A stretch of 64,000 bases of DNA from Isochrysis galbana. Taxonomy: Eukaryota > Haptophyta > Isochrysidales > Isochrysidaceae. A program made the position numbers and the translations under genes. Below the pieces are notes generated by a model. It saw only the letters and a list, made by a program, of their open reading frames with translations. It searched no databases and was not told where the DNA came from. The stretch spans positions 1,874,695-1,938,694 of the forward strand of contig CM030934.1 in NCBI GenBank assembly GCA_018136815.1. Reading direction: 5' to 3'. Below, piece by piece: positions 10,112-21,800 of the stretch (position 1 is the stretch's first letter; every line of letters starts with the position of its first letter).

Positions 10112-11437
10112 ATGGCGGAGGACGAGGCACCCGGATGGATAGTGGCCACACAGCAGGCGCTGGGTGCCATCATCAAGCGGCCCAAGCTCACTGCGGCCCT
10201 TCTAGGCAAGCCTCCCTTCCGTTTTCTCCACGACATTGTCTCCGAAGTCACCAGGGCGACTGGGTTCGCTGAGGGGCTCTTCGGTGAGGAGGAGCTGCAG
10301 TCGGGAAAGATCAAGGAGAAGGAGCTCAAGATTGCGTACCTCGCCAAGATAATCAAGAGCGTCGAAATCGCCACGGGCAAGACCATCACGATTCGGCCAG
10401 GAAAGGTTGTCGCCGGCATGGAGCCAGAGAACACGAATGCCTTCTTGCTTCAGCTCGCGACCGCTGCTACAAGTGGAGTGGACAACGGAGCGGTAGTTGC
10501 GCGTACGCTCGAGGCGATGAGCTCGCCACCCCCTGCCCCCAAGCCGGCGCCCGCGCCCACACCCCCACAGCCCCCAGAGCCTCCGATGCCTGCAGCCGAG
10601 CCAGATCGTGGACTGGCGGTCGCGCCTGGCATGCCACCGCTCGCACAGCCTCGCGAGGCCCAGGTGGGTGCTCACGAAAGCCATCCGCAGCAGATGCGCA
10701 CGGCGCCTCTGCCCAAAGCAGAGCCATCGCCCGAACCGGCCGCAGGCGGAGGCGGCTTCCAGCGCCCATCCACTGCGCGCCGTCGACCTCCCAAGCTCAG
10801 CTCGAATGAGGTGAAGGTTGACAAGCCACCCGGGCGCAATGCGCCAGCCGTGGAAATCATGAGGGACGGGGATGAGGAGGAAGAGGAGGACACCGTCCTC
10901 ATGGTTGACCGAGAGGGCGAGAAGGTGGATACCACGTCCATGCACGCCAAGGTTGACCCCAACGCCCACGGCAAGCTTGTGCGCAACTTGCTGGAGGCTC
11001 AAAATGATATTGAGAATGCTTCTGGGGAGCGTGGCGGCGGGAAGGACGGTGGCGGGGAAAGCGGCATCATCATTGGCAAGAAGAAGGGAGAGGCGGCGCA
11101 GTCCAAGACCGACATCACCAAACTGCGCACGGCCATACAGACTCTATGCCAGAGCTGCAACCCGTTAGGCCGTTGCCTCGAGTATGTCCATGAGGACCTC
11201 GAGGCAATGGCCAAGGAACTCGAACATTGGAAAGCTCTGCGGCGTCGGAAGATGGCGGAGTTGGCGGAGGAGGAAGCCAAGACGGAGGCGAGCCTCTTTA
11301 CTTTGCACCAAGAGCTGGCCCTGGCCGAGCAGGATGTAGCCGACAAGCGCGCTCAGATCCGTTTCTTCAAGGCGTCGATGGTGAAGAATGACGCTGCTAT
11401 CGAGAAATTGCTCGCACAGGTGGTGCATGTCGAGTGA
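10112..11437 (+). CDS. IFT54: intraflagellar transport protein 54 (TRAF3IP1/MIP-T3)
   Basis: IFT54 is a tubulin-binding subunit of the IFT-B complex that moves cargo in cilia and flagella. The 441-residue ORF starts at an ATG and shows the family order. An N-terminal calponin-homology-like domain (1-130) contains TQQALGAIIKRPKLT, KPPFRFLHDIVSEV and ATGFAEGLF. A Pro-rich linker (about 131-260) follows, then an acidic stretch (EEEEEDTV), and a C-terminal MIP-T3 coiled coil (about 295-440) rich in Glu, Lys and Leu. Length is in the family range and no intron is needed. It implies the organism has a flagellum at some stage. Confidence 0.93.
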   Translation: MAEDEAPGWIVATQQALGAIIKRPKLTAALLGKPPFRFLHDIVSEVTRATGFAEGLFGEEELQSGKIKEKELKIAYLAKIIKSVEIATGKTITIRPGKVVAGMEPENTNAFLLQLATAATSGVDNGAVVARTLEAMSSPPPAPKPAPAPTPPQPPEPPMPAAEPDRGLAVAPGMPPLAQPREAQVGAHESHPQQMRTAPLPKAEPSPEPAAGGGGFQRPSTARRRPPKLSSNEVKVDKPPGRNAPAVEIMRDGDEEEEEDTVLMVDREGEKVDTTSMHAKVDPNAHGKLVRNLLEAQNDIENASGERGGGKDGGGESGIIIGKKKGEAAQSKTDITKLRTAIQTLCQSCNPLGRCLEYVHEDLEAMAKELEHWKALRRRKMAELAEEEAKTEASLFTLHQELALAEQDVADKRAQIRFFKASMVKNDAAIEKLLAQVVHVE

Positions 11438-12321
11438 GAAGGCCGGCGGGCACGTTGGCGAGACAGGAGGGACAATGTCTGCCATTAGTCGGGCCGCCGC
11501 GGGTGGTGCGGCGATGCTCCGTGGCTGTTTACTGTAGATGCTGTGGAACACCCAGGCTGGTTTCTCAACCGTAGACTTTTAAGTCGAGGCAAATCTTCCA
11601 CACCTAACGAAGCCCGCCCGGCGTGGCCGAGACCTTTCGCGTCTTATTGCGGGCACCCGCTCCTTGGCGGCTTGGCGCAAGCCGCTCTTTGGCACCATGG
11701 CGCAGGCCGCTTTATGGCGGCATGGCACAATGACACACAGTGAGTTGTGCTGAGCCGCTAGCTAGTCCCACATTCGCCTACGAGTATTAGCGTGTGTTGT
11801 ACCGAAAGTGGTCGGTTTCGACCGCCAAGTGGACCAAACATTGGGACGTTGGGCCGATGTAGGTCTCTCGCCGTCCTCTCCACTTGTGTTGCGTGTTTGC
11901 ATGTCGCTCGGTGCACATCGGCTTTTGAAGTATGAATGGTAAATGTTGCCGTACCGGTCGCGTAAAATCGGTGAACCCAAGCAGCCAAAAAAGTCAACAA
12001 AGGCGGCATGCCTTGCCATTTGGTCTCCTTTCCCTCCGGTTTCTTCCCCTCCCGCGCCTTGCTTAGGAGGTGCGAGGCGGCTTGCCTTCATTTGGTATCC
12101 CTTCCCTCCGGCTTGGCTGCGTTACGTGCGAAAAAAAATACGCTACGCGGACACAATACCCCAGCAACTCAAAGGGAGATACCGGAATCCAGCGCCTCGG
12201 GCGACCACGTGGCCTACACCATCATCATCGGCAGACGCCAGGCGCAGGCGCATCGCGTCACCTTCGCAACAAGAGATTTAGCATTCGATGATGTCACATT
12301 ATCTGAAAGACTCTTAATAAC
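11438..12321. other. intergenic, with short repeated CATTTGGTCTCC motif
   Basis: No gene is recognised. A roughly 50-bp motif (GCCTTCATTTGGTATCCCTT ... CCTCCGG) occurs twice around 12010-12120. Related copies lie at 25627-25682 and, reversed, at 52665-52690. Confidence 0.5.
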
Positions 12322-13296
12322 TTGATTGTAATATTGTTTGATAGAATTAACTTCTGGGAACCCACGCTCGAGAGAAGAGTCGCCGAGCTCAACATCCGAC
12401 TCATCAAGAAAGGCCCGGACCCAAGACTCACGGAGCGCATAGCCAAGGCGAACCGAGAGCTCGCTGAAGAGCGGAGAAAGACCCCGATAAGACACCTCAA
12501 CTTACACGAAAAGCTCCGGCGGGAAGACCTCCACTCCAAAGACTTCTTCGCGAAGCTAAAACAAAAGAAATGGAAAGGCGCAATAAGAGAACTCTACAAG
12601 ACGCAAGATTGGGAAAACCCCAAGCACGACGAACACAAAACGGTCACCACGGACGCCGAGATAAGAAAAGAATTCAGGAGATACTACGCCTGGCTGTACT
12701 CGCCGAAAGCCTCGCAGCGCATACCCGAGCTCGAAACCGCACTCTCCGACCGGCCACTTCACGACCTAGACAAGCGAAAACTGGAAGGGCGAATCACGAT
12801 CGACGAAACCACTCAGGCCATCAAGAGCATAGGCCCCGGCAAAAGCGCGGGTCCGGACGGCATCCCGGCGGAAGTATACAAAGCGCACGAGGGTGTAGTG
12901 GCCCCGATGCTAACTGAACTATACAACCAATCCATGGACACGGGCCTCCTCCCCTTCACCATGAGGATGGGGGACATAATATTATTATTATTATACAAGA
13001 AAGAGGACGCACGAGACCCGAGAAACTACAGGCCCATCACACTTCTACAAAGTGACTATAAAATCCTAGCGAAAATGCTCACCAACAGACTTAGCAAAGT
13101 AGTAGGCAACATCATATCGAATAACCAACTAGGATTCGTACCCAGAAGGCTGATAAGCGAGTCTACACACTTACTCCAACTAACGAGGGCGTACCTCGAT
13201 GAAACAGGAGAGCCTGGCCTCCTCCTAGCATTGGACTGGGAAAAAGCATTCGATAGGGTCAGCTGGGAGTTCTACCACCTGACGAATTGGGATGGC
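12314..13296 (+). pseudogene. LINE (non-LTR) reverse-transcriptase fragment
   Basis: A 320-codon open frame without a natural ATG. The C-terminal half shows non-LTR RT motifs: GPGKSAGPDGIPAEVYK, RNYRPITLL, ISNNQLGFVPRR and the catalytic-region start LALDWEKAFDRVSW. The frame ends shortly after motif A; the FADD-type box, thumb and 3' UTR are missing because antisense LTR/gag sequence joins at about 13297. The endonuclease domain is also absent upstream. It may derive from the same LINE family as the ORF1-like pieces in this window, but no physical link is visible. Confidence 0.8.
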
Positions 13297-13458
13297 CCTT
13301 AGGGCCTGAGGGCAATGAGGAAGGTGGCAAGCCGGCGGCAGGCGCGGCTGAGGAGACGGCTTCGGAGACGATGACGGGCTGAAGCCCGTCAGCAGAGGAA
13401 GGCGGGCAGGCGGGCTTGAGCGAGGGCGAGGACGGCGGCGAGAACGACATGGAACGAG
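13297..13458 (-). pseudogene. gag N-terminal fragment attached to LTR copy 2
   Basis: Minus-strand reading frame starting inside the LTR (MSFSPPSSPSLKP) and running on through Ala/Pro/Ser-rich sequence until it fuses with the LINE RT fragment. It shows the same start pattern as 55760 (MSAPSSRSPSPKP). Only the beginning of a gag-like protein remains. Confidence 0.4.
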
Positions 13459-14120
13459 CGGCAAGAGGCGAGGGCGAGTGAGAGGAGGGCTGTGATGGCA
13501 GGGGCTGGCGAGGCGAGGCGAGTTTGTTGGGTACGAGTGTTACGAGAGCGAGAGCGACGAGAGCGAGAGCGACGACGGATGACGACTGACGACAGGACGA
13601 CGGACAGAGACACCCAGGAAAACACCCCGACTCTCGCCCCACGACTTTCTCACGTAACTCGACTAAAATCAAACCCAAACACTCCGGCCAGACGACGACG
13701 GACGACGATCAGAAGGCGATCTGTCGGCGATCCCGTCTGAAAGGGGAATCGCACCATGACGGAAACGAGGGGCAATCCTGCCGAAAAAGATTCCAAGAGA
13801 CCTACCAAATAAGACGAAAGGAGTGCGATGTGCCTAAGGGGGAGATACGAAGAGGTCGTAAATTAAACCTGATTGCCCCCAGAAGCAGATAAAGAACCGC
13901 AGGGGAGATAGCAAATTAAACCTATCTGCGAGGCGCCTGGGAGGAAGAAAGGTGGGGAAACTTCCCTTCTCTTTCGAGAGAAAGAGAGGGGGCGCTCCAC
14001 AACCCACGATCCCATGCATCCAAGCGAAGCTTTTGACCGAGAACGAGAACGAGAGAATTATAACGATAAATACCGAATGACGAAGAGAAGCCTAACGAGT
14101 GTCGATTCGCGAATGCGACA
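13417..14120 (-). repeat. LTR-like repeat, TGTCGC family (copy 2)
   Basis: On the minus strand it runs from TGTCGCATTCGCGAATCG (14120) to CCTCGCTCA (13417) and is the inverse of 6913-7450. A GGGGGG tract precedes it, while its other side continues into a Ser/Pro-rich reading frame, so it has a 3'-LTR-like boundary on one side and a 5'-LTR-like boundary on the other. Confidence 0.65.
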
Positions 14121-15200
14121 CCCCCCTGCTAGGATCGAGCGTCCCGCGAGGAAAGAAGAGAACCTAACGGACATCGGAGAGCTCCGAACAAGCCACAAAA
14201 AAAAGGTGGAAGAGCAATCCCGAACGAGACCGAATGTGCGAAGAGCGAAGAGCGAATAAATCCGAAGAGCGAATGAAACAATAAATCCGAATAGCGAATG
14301 AATCCGAATGGAGGGAGAGCCGCGCACCCAACGCCGAACCAAGACGGAAGACGTGATGAGCGACGCACCGAGAAGTTACGAATTACGAACAACGAACAAT
14401 CGAGGACCGATGAGAACGCGGAACGACAAGAATCGAGAATCGAGAGCGAGAAACGAAGGACGCGGAACGACGAGAATCGAGAATCGAAGAACGAGAAACG
14501 AAGAACGCGGAACGACGAGAATCGAGAATCGAGAATCGAAGAACGAACGACCGTCAACCCTCCGTCTGGCGCGCGCTCCTCGAGGCGTCCCGCGTGACCC
14601 TGTCCGAGCAGGATCTCGACGGCTTGCACATCGTCGCCCTCTCGTGCGCATGCGCGTACAAATGGTGGTGTCATGCAAGGACCTTGCTCTCTTGCCAGGG
14701 AGAACGAGGCGAAGGAGGGGGCTGGGGCGCTCGGCGGATAGAGGAGCTGGGGCGCTGGGCGGCTGGGGAGTGGGAGGGGGGAGGCGAGGGGTTGGGGGAG
14801 CTCGGCGGGGGGCGGGGGACTCGGCGGCTGGGGGGGGGGGGACTCGGCGGGGGGAAGGGGGTCGAGAATAATCATACCGTGAGGGGGCCCAATCTCTTCA
14901 CAAGCAGTGTGACCTTTTCACAGGAGGCGCATGTGAAAAGCCCAGTGAAGTATTAACAACTCATGTATTCCCTAGGGGGGGGGGCAGTCACAATGGGGAC
15001 GGTAGAAGTCCCGCGCCTTTGGCGCAGAGGAGGGGGGGGTTATTGGAAGTCACAAGTGTCAGAGCGGGGACGGTAGAAGTCCCGCACCTTGGTCGCTTGG
15101 TCGATTCGCCTGCGACTGATCCATGGGTACTGGGGGGCCGCACGCGGGGGGGGGGGGGGGGGGGGAAGGGGGGGCGGGGAGGCAGGAGGGGAGAGTCGCG
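14121..15200. repeat. simple and tandem repeats, no gene recognised
   Basis: GAGCGAA-type repeats (14215-14300), a tandem array of roughly 45-bp units built from CGAGAATCGAGAATC and AACGAAGAACGCGGAACGA (14410-14545), a G-rich tract (14700-14870), and a phrase GGGACGGTAGAAGTCCCGC present twice (about 14997 and 15067). Long ORFs here are by-products of the repeats. Confidence 0.6.
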
Positions 15201-15224
15201 CTGGCGCGCTCCATCGCCCATCGC

Positions 15225-15244
15225 AACCAACTATAAAGTTGGTT
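15225..15244 (-). repeat. 5' hairpin, family member 3
   Basis: AACCAACTATAAAGTTGGTT: a perfect 8-bp stem with an ATAA loop. On the minus strand it is followed by GCG, ATGG, GCG, ATGG and a short MERA reading frame (15214 downward, Pro-rich). Confidence 0.7.
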
Positions 15245-15847
15245 GATGGACACGCGACCTAAGGTAGGGGAAGAAGAAAGGCGAGTGAGGGGGAATGTGG
15301 AGGGCGTTGGTCATAGTAAGATAGACAGCGCCGTGCCCATTGTAGGTGTTGGCCGCCCGAATCTTTTAGTTGTATTTTTCTTACTCTTATGTTGCTTTTC
15401 GCACAAACAAACCCCAAGCCTGGAGGTAAAAGGGCTGGGGGGGGGGACCAGAGGAAGGGGGACAAAATGATACGTGGGCGGAACACACCAACACCAAGAA
15501 AATGCCTTCAGCTCGATCGGCGCCTATGAAATTCTGCGTTGTTGTAATGCCTACTACGAGAATGTTTTTCCAAGTTTGTCATTCGAAGGAAGCTAGAGAA
15601 GAACTGAGAACGAAGTGCATCGCCCACAAGGGAGACATCACCCTGCAGTCTTATGACGTGCTGAGAAGCAATACAACTTTTTGCTGCTGCTTCAAGTGAT
15701 CTTAGGACATGCGTACACACACATCAACGCGTTCTGCATCGATGGATGGAGTATAGGCTCAAGATGTCACGCCTCCAAGCTTCGTCGTCTGTGCGCATAT
15801 GCATGTGTCTAGCTACTGCTTCGACTGATGTCCGAGCATGCTTGGAT

Positions 15848-18800
15848 CTATATCAGTGAGCTCTGCATCAACGATTGCAGACCAGGTTCGTCTTCGTATG
15901 AGGCTCTACCGTCGTCCGCTGCTCGCGCGGGAGGAGCCGAGATGACACTCGTTGTGCTAGCGCGTCGCATGAGACGGCGCACTAAATTTCCGGGCAAGGG
16001 CAGCGCTTGGCGAGCACGGCCGCGCGGGCGGCTGATCGTGGGCGCGGCGCCATCGCCATCGAGTGAGTCAAATGGCACGTCAGTCGCCTCATCAATGCCA
16101 ATGTGACAGAGGATGGAACAGAGATCGATAGGTTCGCCACCGCGCGGGTGAGTCATGTAGAATGCGCGCAAGCCTCCTCGCAGAGAGAGCAGCGGCACCG
16201 CAGCGGTTGCGAGCAGGACGTCAGAAGCTTGGCCCGCCTCCTTGACGCTGGGTAGAGTCGATGGCTCATGCCATTCGCGCGGCGGGTTGCCACCTGCTGC
16301 CCCAAGTCGTACCGACGAAGCCGACCAAATGCAAACCCGTAACACTGTCAATTCGGGCCTAGAGGCGAGCACGTGCGCATCCTCGCAAGGACGAGCTTTC
16401 TGCTCAGACGCGCTAGCTGCGCGTGGCCTCCTCGCACCCTCGACGCCCCACTGTGCATTGAAGCCGTTCCCAAGAACAGTTGACGAGCGCCAAATATGAC
16501 GTTGTAGAGGCCTCAGAGCGTCGGCATCAACGCGCACCCCGCGAACACCACTGCATGCAGAGGGCGGCCCGCTTCCATCTCGCAAGGCGGCAGGGGAGGT
16601 GTCGTAGCGTGACGAGCTGACGGCGCTGCCTCCGCCCATAACCCCGCTCATAGTATGGAGAGCACAACAAAAGCCGGGCCCCATCACTTGCATCGTGACA
16701 TAAACGTCCGTGGGGTCAGATGTGGCCGATGGCGCCTCCAATTTCGTATCGAGGCGAGGCACGTACCCATGCCATCGCGGAGGTGGCTCAGCGATGCGCC
16801 CCTCCCCAGCGCGTGGCACATGAATGGCTGATATCAAGGAAACCCGCAGCACAAGACCGTGCTCGGAACGCGGTGGTGCGAGGAAATAGCCACAACGGCC
16901 ATTCTGACTGAATAGAGCACTTGCATATGCGGTGGCCTCATCTTGTGTCTGCAGATTGAGCGCGATCATTTGGAACCCCGCGGCAGAGAGCATTGCAAAC
17001 AGCTCGGGATCCACATTGTCGGAGAGCACACGCGTGGCCTTCGGGTATACTCGGCATAAGCGCTCCTTGTTGGAGGCGACGAGCTGGTCGTGGTTGACCT
17101 CTCGCAGCAGCCTCTCCGCAGCGCGCTCGTCCACCGAACACATCTGTGTCGGCTGCCACGGATGGCCCGGCAATGCAGCGAGCTTTCGGCTTGCAAGTGC
17201 TGTGATCGCAGACAGCTCAGGGGAGACGCGATGCATCCGTTCCAATTCCTTGAAGTGCGCGTCTGATTTCCACAATTCATCGTTAATGATGCGCACCCAA
17301 GAGGCGGCATCCTCGGGGCTAGCGGCCTCGAGGGTGCACGTGCGCGAGCCAAAATCAAGCAATCGTTGCAATTCACCGCCACCCGCAACGGCTGCCGCCC
17401 CTGCAGGCACACCTGCTACTCCGGTGCCGACACCATCAGATTCCTGAATGGCATCGCCAATGTACACAACGTTGAAGAGGCTGCTCCCATCCACGGTCTG
17501 TGTGGCGAGCGACACCTCGAGCCGCATTTGGGCTGAAGAGAATGCCGCTGCTTCTTCAAAGGCGTCGGATGCGTCAGGTGAGACGCCGCCATCTCGCTGT
17601 TCGCCTGGACGGGACGGCGCTGATGTGCTCTCCTCGACATCGGCTAGCTCGCCCTCTAGTATATTCTCAGTCTGAATGCTCAACGCAGACGGTGGCAGCG
17701 GATCGAGCACGCCAATCGACGTAGAGACGGCGGCGCGGCCAGGGGGCTGGGATACGAGCCACAGCTGTGGTCTTGCTCCATCGAATGCACGTAGCTGTGC
17801 CAAAGCAACCCTGCCGACGAGCGAACCGGCGACGGGAGGCGATGCCTGTCCTGGCGTGCCTTGTGCGCACACGGTCAACACACCTCTAGTTTTAACGGTG
17901 CCGGTGTTTCCCGAGCCACCTCCTGTTAGATAAGATAGCGCCTTGCCAGCGCACGATTGCCGCCGATTTGTGCTTTTGAGTGGTTGCCCCTCTTCATTGG
18001 TTCGGCGTGCGCCCCCGCCACCAATTCGGCGTGAGCGGCGGGCACCCGCGGCTGCAGGGCGAGTTTGAGCACCGGTTGACGATGTGGCCGATGCCGATGT
18101 GTACAAGGAAACGGTCTTGGAAAGTTCACCCACGCACTCTCGAGATCCGCGGCGCACCCGCGCTACCATTCCTACTTTCAGCGTGTCCAAGGAAACACCT
18201 GAGGAGTCCTCTACGGGCGCTAAGGCGCCACAGGAATTACGTTGCTTCTGAGGCGACCGACGGTCGGACGGTGACGAGGTTGAGGGTTCGAGCGCCACGG
18301 TGGAAGTACTCCGTATTGCCGGGGCCTCGCTCAGCAGGCTATCGCGCGTGGAGGCCAGGGCTCTATCAATTGTGCCAAGTGCGGATCCGTCGAGAATCGC
18401 TTGACTCCCTTCGCCACAGCATGTCGAACTCCCATCACCCCGAGGGACGTTGCTCCAACCAGACGCAACCGAATCTCGAATCGATTCCTGTGAAACTAGT
18501 GAGTCGACTGAGCCACCCCGCATCGCGCGCGCCAAGCTGGAGAGACTGCGGCTCGGCGCTGCTGGAGGGCGCCTTGGCAAGAGCAACCCCTCAGGGCTAT
18601 TTCGCGGATTGGAGTCGAGGGAGTCGCGGGAGGAGAGATATGAGTACGAGGGCACGCGACGCGCACTTGATGCATCATGAGGGCTGCTTCCAGCGGTGTG
18701 TTGTCGACTGATCGTAGGCTCTCTGAGGATAATTGTCGGCTCGCGGCTGAGGGTTGGCTCACGGCTGAGGGTTGGCTCGCGGCTGAGGGTTGGCTCGCGG

Positions 18801-21800
18801 CTGAGGGTTGGCTCACGGCTGAAAGCTGGTACTTCTCGACTGACTTCCGTGAGTTCTGAATGCGAGCGCATCGGCAAGGCTATTTGCGGTTGAGTTGCAG
18901 CAGGGTCGGACGGTCCAGCAAAGCACGATGCCACAAAGGCCGGGTGGTTCGCAGCGAGCACACGGCCCTTGAGCATGACGCGTCCCATCAACTCGCTGGG
19001 TGAGCGCAGTGGCCCGGCTCCCGGAAGGACGAGCGCAGGGCCGAAGATCTCCTTGAACATAGCAGCCAGCTTGACTTGTTGCGGCAACGTGCAGTGCATC
19101 TCAAGCGAAAGGATCAGAGGCGTGCGGACAGCTGGCGGCAACGCCTCGTAGCACTCGGCTATGGCTAAGATGGCCTCGCGAGCCTTAATGGTCGTGCATG
19201 CCGCATGGCCATGCGTGACGATGGGCTCATACGCATCCGACCAACCTCCGTCCCAGCAGTCGATTTCGACGCAGCGACACCCCATCTCTATCGCACGAGA
19301 ATAAGCTGTGGCCATTGACACGCCCATGACTTGCTCGCCAATCAGATAGGTGTTGTGGCTGGAGAAGATCAGATAGTGAGAGAGGGGCTGCTTCATGTCT
19401 TGCCATACACGGGCCTCGCGCGGGTGGACTGCGTTGTTGTGCTCCGGGTTCGCCAGAACGCCGAGGAGCTCATCATGGGAGATGCGCAGCGTGCCGCGCA
19501 CACGAGAGGCGTGAGCACGGAAAGCCGCTTTCGCCTCCGTCTCAGCCTCGGGGTTGAGGCTGCGCGTACGACCCACAGAAGCTACCACGTTAGAGATAGA
19601 CGGCCGCCGGGACAGCGCATCGGAGGACCCATCTCGCGATAGGGGACGACTGGCCATGCCGTGCGCGTTGTCCTCAGCGCCATGGTTGGAGCCGCGCAAG
19701 CGGGAGCAGATCGACTGCATCACCGTCACGGCACCAAAGACACTGGCTGCCGCCATGCCGTGCACGGCAGCCTCATCGCGCCCCTTGCGCATGGCGCCCA
19801 CGCCCGTCGAAAGGCCATCTACAGAAGCGACACCTACCCGAGCCTTCGTCCAGATAGAACTTTTGGGAGCTTCCTCCGTGGTGGCGCGGCTAGGGCGGCA
19901 TCGATTGGCACTCTCAATGAGATTTCCGCTAGAAGGGGCGCGGCTTGGCCGCGGCGATGAGCCGCGATAAATAATGGTGCGGAGACTGGCGTTTGACAGC
20001 GCTGAGCCGGCGCAGAAATTGCGCCAGAGTGGAAGCCCGCCGCTTGGAGGATCGCGCGGACGAGGGGCTTTTGCGACCAGCGCAAGCTCCGGGTCCGCAT
20101 CTCTGGGGTCACAGCGTGCTGGCTGTGAGACCGTATCCAGGTCCGTGCAGCAGCTTTCAGCAGCATGGCCGGCCGCAGAGAGATCGCAAGTATCCAATGC
20201 GGAGCTGGCACATTGCGAGTTGCCCCGGAACACAATGCTGCCGCTCGATCGATTCTCGCTGAGCTTATCACTCGGCGTATCGCTTTGAGCGTCGGCAGGG
20301 GCTGTCGCCGTGCTCTCTTTTGTCCATGTTGCGGGCCGGGGCGCGCGCTGCTTGATAGGTGACGGGCTATGGCCGGCGTCGCCAACATCGCGCTTGCTCA
20401 TGATCTTCAAGATCTCTGTCTCGTCCAACCCGAAACAAGCCCAAGCATTGTCCGCTGGCCGCGACGCGTCTTGGGGATCTGCACTGGCTGTGCCAGTCGC
20501 CGCACCTGGCGCACGTCTCTTCCTCAAGACCGACCACGAGCTCGAGGATGGCCCCATGCCGCGTATGTCTTGACCAATACGAGCACGAATTGATGGACGC
20601 TCTGCTGCACCCAGCGCTTGGGAACGCTCATGAAGGGAATCAGCATCATCTTCGTCGTCCGCGGCTGTTTCCGGCCTCCGCCGCCTTTCGGAGGGCTCTA
20701 TATCCTTGCGCACGTCGGCTGGTCCTGGCCTACGAAGCGCGCGCATAAGCCGCAGGAATACTTCTCGGGTGATTCCACCCGACGACATGTCCAGTAGGTC
20801 AGCATTAGTGCCGCCTTGCCGGCCGAGTGCGCGCAATTCCTGCTCAAGGTAGTGGCAGGTGACGATTGGTTGCAAGAGAGCGCACACGCGTGCAAAGGTG
20901 GCGTGGGAGGGGAGTGGCTCAGCCGAATGCACGTCGAGAGCACGGCCGCCAGTGTGTGCTCCATGCGAAAGAGCGACGTGAGGGTCGATGTTGATTCGAC
21001 GCAAGAAAGCGTTCAGCTCTGATGGCACTGCAAGGCCGAGAGCAGGCGCAGCACAAGATGCCGAAAAGGCGCGGAAGTAGAAGGTGCGCCAGCGACGCGG
21101 CAGAGCCTCGGGCGGCGCGGTGAGCAGCTTGCCAAGGGCAAGCCATGGCTTGGCGTCGGCGACTTTCGCGAATCTAATGGTTGTGACCACGGATGGGGTC
21201 GGGCCAACCTGACGCATGGTGATGGAGATGGTGCCCGGAGCGTACGCGACGTTCGAAACTGCAGCGGCGCTCTCGAGGCGCATCGGCATCAACTCGTGCC
21301 CGCGGTAGAGCCCACGCGACGAGCCGCTGTGCCGGCCTGCATGCAAAGATATGAGGATGCACGAGAAGTCGGGCGACAGCTGAATCTGCGCTGCGTGCAT
21401 TGTTGTCGTCGACACACACCACTCGTCAACGTCGGCGGCGGTGAGGGAGGAGACCGTACCACGTACTCGCCGCGACAAGCGGTGCAGGAGGACTCTGGCG
21501 GCAACGCGCGCCCCCCCCAAAATAGAAGGGGAGGCTGGCGAGTGGCTCGCATGCGTCTGGTGGGAACCACGCCACGAGAAGGACCAAGGTGCACTCACGA
21601 TGGGACCGCAGCACGAGGGTTTCGTGGGGGGTGAGCTGCGCCGTATGGTGCCCCCTCCGGCAGCAGCAACCCGTGTGCTATCCGGGCGGCGTATCGCAAG
21701 CGTCCCGCCACACAACGCGCCCGTGAATCGGGTGGAGGCATCCGGACAGCAGCAACGAGCAAGCGAGAGAAGCTTAAGAGCATTGGTTGCAAAGCCGGCG

